Shown here: in pieces, positions 22,822 through 33,845 of the stretch
Numbering within the stretch: position 1 is the stretch's first letter
Layout of the letters: the number at the start of each line of letters is the position of its first letter
Assembly: GCA_002794775.1 (NCBI GenBank)
Contig: NBAY01000026.1
Coordinates: 491,498-555,497, forward strand
Source of the DNA: Porodaedalea pini
Taxonomy: Eukaryota; Basidiomycota; Agaricomycetes; Hymenochaetales; Hymenochaetaceae
Length of the DNA stretch: 64,000 nucleotides
Reading direction: 5' to 3'
Translations under genes and position numbers: made by a program
Notes under the pieces: model-generated
Database searches by the model: none
What the model saw: the letters and a program-made list of their open reading frames with translations, nothing else
What the model was told of the DNA's origin: nothing

Positions 22822-24821
22822 GTTTGATATGCGCAGGAGGATGTTTCTCACATCAAGGAACAGTAGTTATGCGTACATCATATAGACAGAATATATTACA
22901 TTGTTGGACCAGTTGAGACAGTGACAAGGAAGCCTGTATCCACTCGATGAAGAAACCCGACACTAACAGAGATAACCGCAATGATGATAGAAAGCACGAC
23001 AGTCCGCAGCACTGATAGACATGGTTTCACCGTAAAGCTTCGCGAATACTGAAGCGTCCGTTTCCTCATCACTGAATTTGACCCAACGAAGTCGAGATTT
23101 CAGCAGAGAGAATGCCAGCTCGATCGGGTTGAAGTCCGGAGAATACGCGGGGAGAAATTCCAGCTTCATGCCCCTGTGCGGAGTCAGATCAGTAAGAGCC
23201 CTACGTCGCAGCACGACAGGTCAAAATAGATGGACCTTGACTCAATGAGTTCGTGGATTTCCAGTGACTTGTGGATTGTGCAGTTGTCCATCACCATGAC
23301 AGAGTTTTGGGCCGGCCAAGGTTGCATGTGGTCCAAGAGATCCCTGATAAATGCGGAGAAGGAGGTGGCATTGAAGGATCCTTCCAGTATTGTACAGTCA
23401 AGCATGCCAGTCGAAGTGATTGCGGGCAAGATCGAATACCTAGAAGAGGCAAGCAGTCAGATCTGCAGTCATAAAGGTAAGCATCGCACCTTTTTCCCCG
23501 TGTAAAGATCACTTTCCGACATGCCTGATAACCCTGCAAAGCCCATGCTTTCTTCCTCAAGAAGGTACGTCGGTCGCATGCGCTCTCGTTGACAAAGACG
23601 AGCTGTTCTGCCTCATATTGAGATCCCATTCTCAATGTGTACCGGAGCCGAGCGGACTCGCTGCGTTCAAGTGCCCTTTTCGATATCTTGAGCAGAGTAA
23701 GTTTGCTGATGCGAAGCCATAAGCATCACCGCACCGTCTTCAGAGTGAACCCAGCCCGGCGCAGAGACCTCCATACTGTAGTGTCCGAAACCTTCTTGCC
23801 TGTTACCCTTTCCAGCTCCTCCCTCACCTCGTCTAAGTACTGGTCCTTGCGATGCTCTATCATGCTCAAGAGATACTATAGTTCAGTTAGCCGCAGCGAG
23901 TCATTACAATTCAAAAAATGCACTCACCTGTGTATCCGCATAATCAAGCAACCTTGGTCTTCCGGTCCTCGTGCCCTCCTGTCGTAAATGCCCCATGCGC
24001 TCGTGTTGAGCAACAGTTCGGTGGATTGTTGCTTGATGGATATCTATTACCCTGGCCAGGTCATGCACGGTGAAGAGTCGTGACTGATACAGTCTGAATA
24101 TGATGTGTCTTGCATCATCTGAGAGTGCCTTGCCTGAAACCATCATGGAACGACCTGAGAGGAGGAGGAAGTAGAGTGTTGGCTTTCGTGTTTGCATGGC
24201 GGTGGCTTGGCTAACACGTGCTCACGTGCTCACAGGTGTTGGTAGTATGCACAGAAATTTGAGTGTAGCAGTCGAAGCACAAAGCGAATGGACAGGAAAC
24301 TTGCAGGGAAGATGGCTTTTATGTGTCCGATAATTACACAAAAAGAATCATAATCTTAGTGGTCTTCTCGCCCGTGCTGCAAGACCTGTTGTGAGAAGAG
24401 GAAGGTGGAAAGAGCTCAAAGTGGAACACAAACCTTGCTGCTGCACCATGAATACTGCATGGATTGGCTTCAGACTTGCAGGAGCTGTTGGTATAGTCAT
24501 ATACTTAATTTACAGTCATGGGAAAGAATTTTATAGGTAGATGTAGGGGAGCCATAATTTTTGAATCTCAGTGGAAATGTATGAGAGAACAGACTGGCTG
24601 CACTTGTTTGATCTCCACCCACCTACACAGTCAATGTATTGCTCCCTATTTTACATATTTCTGCTCCTGAGAACCATGCCTATTTTTTGAGTACTTAATG
24701 AGCAGGTACTGCGCAGAATTTACAGAGAAAATCAACATTTATTCTATTTTTCGACGTTTTGGCTCAGACGCGGCTCACTCCACGTGAAATGCACGTGTCG
24801 CAGGACTTATGAAAATGGCTG
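22822..24821 (-). repeat. right 2,000-bp inverted arm
   Basis: Mirror image of 15462-17461 with no net insertion or deletion. All frames translate identically in the two arms. The near-identity means very recent formation, ongoing gene conversion between arms, or an assembly artefact. Confidence 0.85.
22963..24197 (-). CDS. Tc1/mariner (IS630-like, DDE) transposase, right arm copy
   Basis: Mirror copy of the left-arm gene with the same five exons (24197-23928, 23875-23735, 23686-23490, 23439-23236, 23173-22963) and the same 340-aa product. It carries the identical Asn in place of the first catalytic Asp (FVNES), with the second Asp (VMVMDN) and Glu (NPIE) kept. The shared lesion shows that the substitution predates the duplication or homogenisation of the arms. 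Movement of the element would then depend on an active transposase supplied in trans. Confidence 0.86.
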
Positions 24822-24823
24822 TA

Positions 24824-25195
24824 AGCACAAATAAATAGTTGCAAATACTAAATAGGCCTTTTGCCTTGAAACTGTACATGTGATGACTACGGCTATAGGT
24901 ATAGAAAGAGATCCCGTCGCGACCCTTTGGATTCTTCCTGCGTCTGTATAGGTGAAGCAGAATCTCGTCACCTTCTTTATTCGGCGGTCAACCACGTTCT
25001 CATCTTGAATCTCGCAGAAAACAAAGAGAACGAGATCAAAGCTGGTTACGAAGAACAGTGAATCCTTTCTTGGAGGAGAGTAACTACAAGCTCAAAACTT
25101 CGGTGTCATTTACAATGGATAAGTACGTTCTGATGAGTCTCAGGACTAGTTATATCATTATGACCGGACACCATTGTCGACGAACGCGAGCGAAG
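24824..25195. other. right flank of the 9.4-kb element
   Basis: Host sequence between the element and the TATA box of the next gene. No gene seen. Confidence 0.4.
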
Positions 25196-25203
25196 TATAA
25201 ATA
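25196..25203 (+). promoter_or_regulatory. TATA box of paralogue 2
   Basis: TATAAATA followed by AGAGCATC, 135 bp before the ATG at 25331. It matches the promoter of paralogue 1 and supports the upstream ATG as the real start. Confidence 0.6.
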
Positions 25204-25330
25204 AGAGCATCCTCTGAATGAAGCGAAACCACGATCGCCTTTCCTCTCCCGAGTCTTCTACACCCGTGCTTTCGAGGACCTGAAATCCATTACACTTTTC
25301 TTCGATTACCGTCAACTCATAATCAAACAC

Positions 25331-26384
25331 ATGTCGGTGCCTGGGTTTCGTTCTCTGGATCTTCCTCCGAGGCGCATCGCCGAAGGGCCTCTATCCGATC
25401 ACAAGAATTCTCGCTCAGAGCTGATTGAATCTCGGGGGAGAAGTACGCCGTCGCTCGCTTCGCTAGGAGACATGGAGAGAAAGGGGATATAACTTGCGAG
25501 ATCGATGCCCATGTCTGTCGTCGACCATGAATATCGCAGTGAGCGAGAATAAGGCGGCGGCCGCTCTCAGACAGCTCGAGGAATTCGTAGAGTACGACAA
25601 GAAGTGGCGACGCCTTCGAGATGGGCAGCAAGACAAGCTTCTCTCGTTCGACGAATTCCCGTGGCCGAGCGTAAGGCCTATCGAGCGCGGCATATTCCTC
25701 GGCATGATAAACAAGAAGAGTGTCGATATGTTCCTCTTTGACCCCTTGCGCATGCGCGTGCGTGAGGTGGAAAAGCCATGTCTGACGGATCACGAGAAGA
25801 TGAACTGGGAAACGGATCGCGGTATGGTCGAGGGACGTGTGCTGAACAACGTGATCAAGCATGACAGATATCTCGTGCGCGAGGCGCACGCGATAGTTGC
25901 ACTCTACGTCCGTGGCACGAATGAAGACGACGAAATGATACAGCGACACAGGGAAGAGGTGGACCGCGCGCTGACATTTTATCCATCTGCTCCTTCAATA
26001 AAAGCTCTTGAAGATTTTTCGATAGGCGTCGAAATAGAGCGCAGAAGGGCGCTTGCCATGGTAGAGGCTTGTGGTCCTCAACCGGTCTCTGCCAAGTACC
26101 CAGACCTGGCGCAGACACCAAAGGAAGCGCTGTCCACTGCAGAATGTGTCAGACACCCACCTTTCCTGCGAAGGCGCCGTTTTCTGACGAGGAATGACGG
26201 TCTGTATGATCTGGAACTTCTTAGATCCCGCGCGCCAAAACAGTCCACCACCCAAGATACTCATCTTAAGCGAACAGATAGCCAGGACTCGCTATTTTCG
26301 CAGACCGGCCCAATCATCTTTGGTAGCTCGCAGCCAGTGCCAGAGCAGAACGAGGATATGGACAAAGATGTTTCCTGTTTGTGA
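25331..26384 (+). CDS. uncharacterised fungal protein, paralogue 2
   Basis: Best model: exon 25331-25442, a 97-nt intron (GTACGC to CGCAG), exon 25540-26384, giving 318 aa; paralogue 1 has 340 aa. The short Ser/Arg-rich N-terminus (MSVPGFRSLDLPPRR) is followed by a helix (AAAALRQLEEFVEYDKKWRRL). Then comes the conserved block FDEFPWP ... VDMFLFDPLRMRVRE ... RGMVEGRVLNNVIKHDRYLVREAHAIVALYV shared with the gene at 14317. The C-terminus is polar. If the intron is not real, translation would start at 25527 and the product would be about 285 aa. Function unknown. The element at 15462-24821 separates the two paralogues, which lie on the same strand. Confidence 0.75.
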
Positions 26385-26872
26385 AGAGAGCGGCCAGGGA
26401 ACGCCACAATCCCCAGTCGAGTCGCATGTTCCTACGCAGCCAGTGGCTATGGACGAAGATGCAGATAACGAGAAGGATCTGTTCTTGCTGAACAGCGACG
26501 ACCTCGACAGTGAAATGGAGTCCGCAGGAGCTCCGCGATTTCCTTAATTCGCAGGAGTTGAAGGGACATGAGGGCATGACTTTTTAATACACCGGTGGAG
26601 AACGGGAGCTCGTCGATTGAAGACGCCGACCACTCAAGATTTTCTATAGCTAGCTTACTTAGTTCATGGTCCGCGATCCATTTATTGTCTCTGCGAATTA
26701 AAACGTTGAGCTGACCACTGGCGTTTATTGGCTAATTAGAGAATATATTGTTAATATTGTTACGCGAAAAGATAATATACATAAGTCTTACTGCGAAATC
26801 AAAAGACTTACAATTCAGTAAAGAGACTCCCACAGCCTTAAGCTTGTTTCAATATCATACAGAACCCAATAA
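26385..26872. other. intergenic
   Basis: Convergent 3' ends of paralogue 2 and P450 copy E. An open frame continues to 26547 in another phase, with an acidic tail, but I found no splice sites joining it. The rest is AT-rich and empty. Confidence 0.4.
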
Positions 26873-29122
26873 TCACAACCTTGGCGTCAGCTCAACAGGC
26901 AACGCGCCATTGCACACCACGAAGAAGTCCTCCAGACGCTCTTCCCACTCATTCGGATCGTATCCTGGAGCGAACCGAAACTCGAAGCGCTGTATGAAGA
27001 GAGCGACGACCATGCGCATCTCCGCAAGTGCGAGCGCCCGTCCCGCGCAATTCGCGGGTCCGTAAGAGAACGGAATGAACGCTGCTGTATTCGTGATCAC
27101 TTCCGACTCCGACTTTGAGTCCAATGTGTTGGTGTTGGTGTTTACGGAATAAGGCGTGCGCTTGACGGAGTTGGGCTGCAGCCAGCGATCTGGCCAGAAT
27201 GTGTCGGGTGCGGGAGAGAAGTAGGCAGGGTTGCGGAAAAGGGCATAGGGCGGGACGACTACTGATGTGCCTTCCAAGATGAAGCTGAATGTACCACCCG
27301 TGACTTTAGCATTTTGGACTGATAATATTAGTAATCAAACACGAACCGATCTCCAATCCACTTCCCACCGCTTCCGGCCTCAGGCGCGCGCTGGAGATAG
27401 CTAGGGACGGGAGGCTGTAGGCGCATTGATTCATTTCTGGAGTACAAGCGTTTATGAGCAACGACAAAGCCAGTAGGGGGGGAAGTACGTACATGACTGC
27501 GTTGAGGAACGGCATCTCTGCGAGTTTCGACGTATCGAACGGGTCACCTTCACCGATCGGGAATGCCGCATCGACCTCCTTCTGCAGACGCGTGTAATCC
27601 TGCGGATTTCTCATCAGGTAGTAGAATAGCCCGCTGAGTGTTGTCGACGTCGTGTCCGACCCAGCGATGATTGCAAGCACCCCGTCCGACATGACCTCCT
27701 CATCTGTCGGTAGTACTTTCTCCACATGCTCTTCGTCAATCTGTATAGGCAGCTTTGTATTAGCGGCTGCAAGAAGTCGGAACTGGAAGAGACGCACGAG
27801 GTGGTAGAACAAATCTTTCGTTAGTGAGCCGTTCTCCTTGCGCGCACGCACACGTTCGTGAGCAAATGCGCGGAACCGTAGGATCTGCGAGGTGGCAAAG
27901 GGGAGCCTGCGTAGGAGGGGCATGAACCAAGGGATGTGCTGGAAGTACGCTATGAATCTGTGGGTCCAGACGTAAGCCGGACATGTTGTAAATTAGATTG
28001 GATAGATCTCGAGTGGACGTACTGCATCCCGGACTCCAGGATCGTCCACATGCCTTCCTTGTCTCCACCATCTCGCATGAGCTCGAAGCCGCCGCCGAAA
28101 CTGAAGTCACGAGTCAGACATAAGTTAAAAGTTTAAGAGGTAACTTACGCCATGTCACCCATGAAGTCCGTACTGAAAGCAAATTGGCATCGGTATAACC
28201 TTCATTCGCAATAAAGAGTGATTAACCCACGCAAAGTAGCTCAACCACTCCGCCAAATTCACGGAGGGTACGCCCATCTTCACCGAGCGTTTCTCCAATT
28301 CGCCGACGAACTGAAGAGCGCGCTTCTGAACGATTGGTTCATATCCTTTGACTGCCGCAGTGTTGAACGCGCGATTCCAGGGCTTACGCCGTTGCGCATG
28401 CTCGTGCACCGAACGGAACGCGATGAGCGAGGGTGCCTCTCCTTTGGGCGTGCGTGCGGACCACACTGTTTCAGAGATCGCCAGTAAGCATTCAACGACA
28501 GGGATTGTCTTCTTGGTGGGACATACTTGGGCCTTTTGGCATTCCGTCGCCACCAAGAATACTGGAAATTGCAGAGACGTCTACGACCGAGATCTCATTG
28601 GGACCTTGATGGATGACTTTAAGCACAGCCTACAATGCAACCTAGAACAAGGTCCGAGGCTCACCAACACGGACATACGGTCCATACTTCTCATGTAGCT
28701 CCTTGTGGTAGATATGGTTCTTCCCCTTTGCCATCACAGATGCAGCCCAGAACTTCGAAACTTTCGCGAGGACTGGACCGGGGTACTTCGCGAGTGGGTG
28801 CCATGGTGATAAACGGTAGATGACGATGCTCGCTGCCAAAGAGAAGTAGAAGAGGCCAAACGCGCTGAGGATCGCAAGGGCAGTTGATTCCTGGTAGTGA
28901 GGCAGGAAAGACACAGCTGGAAGGCTTGGAACTGCGATGAGTAGGAGGAACTGGACGAAAAGAAGAGATGCATCGGGTTCGTAGTGTTTGTAGATTGCAT
29001 GGACAGACTTGAATGTATGTTAATTTCTTTCATTAACTGAGACGCGACTCGGAGACACTCACCAATGCGCATGCAACGTCGAAGAGGAGCGCGTCACGGA
29101 AAACGAGCTCCGGTACTTTCAT
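26873..29122 (-). CDS. cytochrome P450 monooxygenase, copy E (intact, 10 exons)
   Basis: Closest in motif spelling to copy A. Exons 29122-29063, 29007-28665, 28604-28527, 28465-28231, 28172-28149, 28100-28023, 27957-27798, 27740-27493, 27436-27347 and 27284-26873 join in frame to 575 aa. Motifs: hinge RLSPWHPLAKYPGP, I-helix AGSDTTSTT, K-helix ESMR, PDRW, haem loop FSYGPANCAGRALA. The N-terminus begins MKVPELVFRDALLF, eight residues shorter than A and D because the upstream ATG seen in those copies is not conserved. All splice borders are canonical. It faces the D copy across the 9.4-kb element and neighbours the broken copy F, so the array expanded in both directions. Confidence 0.93.
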
Positions 29123-29226
29123 GGTGTACAGCACAATGGTTGCACAGTGAGACACTTGTACTGAGATGGGAAAGGGGTCACTTGGGACGTGTGATCGAAC
29201 AATATTAATGCAGTCATTGGAGTCTC

Positions 29227-29233
29227 CTTTATA
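29227..29233 (-). promoter_or_regulatory. TATA box of P450 copy E
   Basis: TATAAAG on the minus strand, 105 bp upstream of the copy E start codon. Confidence 0.55.
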
Positions 29234-29239
29234 GACGTC

Positions 29240-30221
29240 GGAAGTTCGTTCGTTGCTTTGCAGGCTCGGGTATCGGACAGTTTGGTTATGATGCAAAATG
29301 CACAATACAATGGCGGCCATAAGCCTGTGCGCACACGACGCGCGGCATACGTCGTCAGCAGTGCAGCGATGACCGGAGATCTTGAGAATGTCGGACGATT
29401 GTCCGTGCTCGGGGACAGATCCAATCAGCGGGTACTGACCAGCATCTTAGACGATGGAGTGAATGGTGCCGCCAGAATTCGCCATCTTCGGCAGGCGCAC
29501 TCTCCTGCGCTTCACCGGACAACATTCCGCGCGGCGTGAATGAATACTATAATGCGACCCCTCTACGGGACACTCAGAAAAGGAAACTCTTCCTCACCCA
29601 CCAAAATCCTTTACTGTGACTTCATAGAAAATTCAAGGACAGTGAGAAGATAAGATATATCATTTTAGTATGAGAAAAATAGATGTGTTCTGTACTTATG
29701 CAAGAGTGGATGGTGGATGGAGACGACACGTGCAGGTTTGCTCAGGCAGATGCGAATCTGCTTCCATTTTCGGGTGCCCCGTAACTTTTAAAATCCACCT
29801 GTACGGGGCAGAGGCCTGCGGCATGCTCGGCATCGTCGTGTTTCCCAGGATGCACTACAGAGCTTTCTGAGATTCTTTCCTCTCCTGTAATTCATAATCA
29901 AATTATTCTGGCTTAAAAAAAAATCAGGTATGCTTATATGTGAGTATAAAACACATCACTGCCCAAGACATTATAAAAAATGACATATGTATGCTTTTTG
30001 GGAGCAGTTTGGCTCAAAAGCATGTGAATGAATAATTTTAATTTATGTGCATATTTTTTCACTACAGAAGCATCTATACTATGTTTATGTGGTCTGAATA
30101 CATCTTCACCAACTTTTATGAGGCAAGAAGTGAGGTGGAATATGGCAGAATTGAAAAAGTGTAAAGAGGGGACAAGTGTAAAGAAGGGTCCCATTATAGT
30201 ACAGGTGGGTACATATTATAT
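29240..30221. other. intergenic with AT-rich insertion beside P450 copy F
   Basis: No supported gene. At about 30222 the last exon of copy F breaks off after EEHLEDF and AT-rich unrelated sequence begins. The missing C-terminal codons are not found further left. A 10-bp inverted match (CCACCTGTAC near 29791, GTACAGGTGG near 30199) may mark an inserted element, but it is too short to call. Confidence 0.35.
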
Positions 30222-31385
30222 AGAAGTCCTCCAGATGCTCCTCCCACTCATTTGGATCATACTCCGGAGCGAACTGAAACTCGAAACACTGAATGAGGAG
30301 AGCGACGACTCTGCGAGCGCGAGCGCCCGTCCTGCGCAACTAACGGGCCCGTAGGAGAACGGGATGAACGCTGCTGTATTCGTGACCAATTCCGACTCCG
30401 ATCGTGAGTCCAAGGCATTAGGTTCGGAGGCTACAGAGTGACGAGTGCGCTTGACGGAGTTGGGCTGCAGCCAGCAGTCTGGCCAGAATAAGTCCGGTGC
30501 AGGGGAGAAGTAAGATGGATTGCGTTGCAGAGCGTAGGGTGGGATGACCATTGCTGTGCCTTTCGAGATGAAGCTGAATATACCATCCACGGCTTAGCAT
30601 TTGGGACTGATATTGTTGTTAATCGAACACCGTGACGGACCGATCTCCAATCCACTTCCGCCGCCTCCTGCTGCAGGCGCACACTGCAGACAACTGCCAA
30701 CAGCAGACTGGACGCGCATACTTTCATTTCTAGAATGCAAGTATTCATTTCGAAGGCGGAGGCAGCAGGAGAGCGTACGTACATAGCTGCGTTGAGGAGC
30801 GGCATCTCCGCGAGCTTTGAAGTGTCGAAACGATTACCCTTGCCTGCTGGGAACGCCGTATCGACTTCCTTCTGCAGGCGCTTATATTCTTGCGGATTCC
30901 TGAGCAGGAAGTAGAACAGCCCGCTGAGTGTCGTGGACGCTGTGTCCGAGCCGGCGATGATTGCGAGCAAGCCATCCGAGATAATCTCTGCATCCGTCGG
31001 CTGTACCGACCTTCGTCGATCTGTATGCACAGTCGCAATCTCAGTGACTGCAAGAAAAAAAACATAGTAGAAGGAGAAGGAAAAATAACACACGAGATGG
31101 TAGAATAAATCCTTAATGTGCGAGCCATTCTCCTTGCGAGCGCGAGCGCGGTTCATACCGAACGTGTGGAACAGCTCAAAACTCGAACCCGCCTCCGAGA
31201 CTGGAATCCGAAATTCAGACGCAGAAAGCAAGGATCTATCGCTCACTTACGCCATGTCGCCCATGAAGTCCGTACTGCACATAAGATGCTAACGAATTAC
31301 GTTCCCCAGTCGACAGAGAATAAGACGCACGTGAAAAAAAAATTGAACCACTCAGACAAATTCAAAGAGGGAACACCGTAACACA
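30222..31385 (-). pseudogene. cytochrome P450 copy F, truncated at both ends
   Basis: Contains the tail of exon 4 (GVPSLNLSEWF, about 31380), exon 5 (31276-31253), a scrap of exon 6 (LGGGFE) fused to exon 7, exon 8 with AGSDTASTT, exon 9 and most of exon 10. Exons 1-3 are missing. A short deletion near the start of exon 8 shifts the frame. In exon 9 one base is lost in the Gly-rich stretch. In exon 10 the haem Cys is kept (GPVSCAGRALALAE), but a deletion right after it removes MRMV and shifts the frame. The last residues are replaced by foreign sequence. It shares its intron 8 with copy C. Confidence 0.88.
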
Positions 31386-32540
31386 GCGGCATCCATGACA
31401 GAGCTTCCGGACGTCGAGCAGGTGCCGAGGTGCGCCCGAAGATATGAAAAACGATGATTGGGGTGCTGCCTCCAGCAAAGGCTTCATAGCTATCCGAGAT
31501 TATGCACTTGAAAGTAGCGAATGTGCTCGCTTGCCCTGCAAACGGCCATGAACGCCATGAGCAAGCAAAATACAGTAATGGTCCAGTCAAACGAAGGCCA
31601 TTGCAAGTCGTTTGGGCTTACGATGTGCGATGGCAGCGGAGATGGCACGAGATTACTGAGTCCGATTCTGATGCATTGGAAGCCAATGTGAGCGGCGATT
31701 GGAGGACGGTCAAGGCATCTGAACCGCCTTCATTCATTTGGGTTCAGTCAAGTTTCCTTACAGATAAGACGAGAGCGACGTTTCGCCTGCTTGCCATCCT
31801 ACTTCACTAGACGAGAGGTTGCATTTAGATCCTAGCATCCATCCAGCAAAAGAAATATCCATAATGCTTAGTAAAAAAGTGCACGAAGTAGATAAGGATT
31901 CTTAATAGCCAACGCACTGATTGTTTAAACTCCTCGTCCATCGTCATGCCCTCAGAAGTCTCGTTGCATGAGAGAACTGCAGGCAAGCTCAATCAAGAGC
32001 CCTATGGAGAGCACACGGATCGATCACCGTAGACGTGATTTTTGGAAAATGCCACGTAAAAGAAAGTCACCACTTGCGGCAACAAATTCTCAGGCTCATA
32101 TACTTGATGCTTGGATGCTCAACACGAAAGCTTAAAGGCCTTTCGGACATAGTTCAGCGGAGCAAAATCCAAAGTCAACCATTAAAAGCATACAACTTCA
32201 TTTCTTTTGGTCTGCATTGGTCATGTATTGAGATTAAGTCAGTGGTCTTTTCTGCATTCGCCGGACGTAACAGCGGCCTCCAATAACCATACTTCCTGCG
32301 TGCCTGTGAGTCTCTAACTTCTCAATTTAGTCAACGCCATCCCTGCCGAAACTGAAGGGTGTTATTTAGCAGTCGTTCTCTCATCTCATAGATGAAGAGC
32401 GAATCACCTAGTCACCGACATCAGACGAATATGCCTGTCGGGATTCGAATCTAGTTCGCCCGAGATCATTCCGCTACGAAAGTCCTTCATATCACCCTGC
32501 GGAATGGATCAGATATGACCCCATTGTGTTGACTATGATA
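31386..32540. other. intergenic, no supported gene
   Basis: About 1.1 kb of low coding signal. A frame at 31502-31810 (102 codons) is open but unrecognised. A tRNA T-arm-like string near 32436 is not accompanied by a cloverleaf. Confidence 0.35.
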
Positions 32541-32559
32541 ACCCCAAGGACTGCGCTGA

Positions 32560-33845
32560 AAGTCTCTCTGGCAAGTCCCTTGCTCGCTTTATCTGACAAT
32601 CTACATCAACTCGGACTCGGTCTAGGGTTGCATGCCCTTTTCGGCGAAGAAGGGCGGGAAGGTGCTCGTGTGTCCTCCGTAGATGCGGTCTCAAAGATCG
32701 TCGACGTCTTTCAAGCCCACGGATACGTCGAGCTCGACGCGGCGTATGCTTACACCGGGGGAACGTCCGAGGCGTTTCTCGGCGCACTCGATCCAAAGTC
32801 TCGAAGCCCGAGGCTTGCAAGGTTCGACGAAGATCTACCCCTGGAAAAATCAAGCACTCGCGGGAGGATCTCCGTGCGGCGTTTGCAACTAGCCTTGAGA
32901 GGCTAAAGCCTGACAAAGTCGACATTTTCTATCTGCACGCCCCCGGATTAGGACGACACCACTCGAGGGAGACGGTCGAAGCGACGAATGAGTTATTCGA
33001 AGAGGGAAAAATTTGCGAGGGTGTGTGCGCTGTCAACCCGAAGGTTTCATCTTCTGCTCAACAACTCTTCATCTATCTGCCACATTAGCTTGGAGTATCC
33101 AACCACATGGCTTGGGAAGTGGCCGAAGTGGCGATGCTTTGTCGCAAGAATAGTTGGGTACAGCCGACAGCCGAAAATCTACCAGGGCATATGCAATGCA
33201 AACACATCGTGCTGTGGAGCTGGAGTTATTTCCCTGCCTTCGAAAATGTTTGTCGGGCTCATACCCGGATCTCTGTCTAGTTCATGCAAGCTGATTATAC
33301 ACTTCTGATCCAGTTAATATCGCGTTTTATGAATACAACGCGCTCGGCGGCGGCTTCTTCACCGGAAAACACGTATCTTTCGGATCGACACCTGAGAAAG
33401 GCACACGCTTCGACGCTGCTGCTCATGGGAAACCAAGCACAGGCCTACTCCAAGCGATACTGGAATGAGCCATATTCCAATGCTCTGACATTCATCCGCC
33501 GCGCCATCGAGACCCACAACAAGAAGAGCGGAAGCACGCTAAACCTGACAGAGACCGCACTTCGCTGGGTGAATCGCCGTAGTGCTATGAGAAGGGAATG
33601 CGGTGATACTGTGATCATCGGTGCCTCGAGTGTCGAGTACATGAAGGAGGTTAGCTCGCTCTCTTGTGCTTCTTTTAATTAACAGCTCGAAAGTCCTTCG
33701 AGCTCTTGAATGTAGTTCTGACACTTCTGCCGTAGAGTCTCGCAGGTCTCGAAGCAGGACCTCTCCCGAATGATGTCGTGCATGCATTAATGTTGATGAA
33801 GCCTGGGAGCTCATGAGGACGATCGTCAGACAGTATTGGCATTGA
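32560..33845 (+). pseudogene. aldo/keto reductase (aflatoxin-aldehyde reductase-like), decayed
   Basis: Family blocks appear in order but in changing frames: FGEEGREGARV, VELDAAYAYTGGTSEAFLGAL, TKIYPWKN, then LRAAFATSLERLKPDKVDIFYLHAP, AWEVAEVAMLCRKN, VYQGICNA, YNALGGGFFTGKH, RYWNEPYSNAL, ALRWVNRRSAMRRECGDTVIIGASS and finally INVDEAWELMR. Several frameshifts and lost introns make one continuous product impossible. The active-site Asp/Tyr region (ELDAAYAY) is still legible and the catalytic Lys falls in the TKIYP remnant. An intact enzyme would be an NADPH-dependent aldehyde reductase of about 330 aa. The neighbouring ADH is intact. Confidence 0.82.

Larger units (their letters stand above)
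15462..24821. mobile_element. 9,360-bp Tc1/mariner-type element with 2-kb inverted arms and gene payload
   Basis: The whole segment is bounded by CAGCCATTTTCATAAG and its inverse and flanked by TA (15460-15461, 24822-24823), the usual Tc1/mariner target duplication. The outer 2,000 bp on each side (15462-17461, 22822-24821) are inverted copies. Every coding coordinate maps as x to 40283-x, so there is no indel between arms, and all translated frames are identical. Homology stops at GCGCATATCAAAC on the inner sides, and no inner copy of the CAGCC terminus exists. The arms therefore do not look like two complete transposons. The 5,360-bp core holds two divergent genes. A composite of two inserted transposons, or an assembly artefact, remains possible. 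Confidence 0.8.

Noticed and set aside
15462..24821. Host inversion or assembly palindrome as the simple explanation of the arms
   Set aside because: Not excluded, but TA at both outer ends and a clean inner edge without terminus fit a transposon better; kept as an alternative to be tested by long reads.
29780..30215. Possible small transposon inside the end of P450 copy F
   Set aside because: Inverted match is only about 10 bp and no target duplication was found.
32410..32500. Possible tRNA on the minus strand (GATTCGAATCC near 32436)
   Set aside because: Only a T-arm-like string is present; no acceptor, anticodon or D-stem pairing could be drawn.
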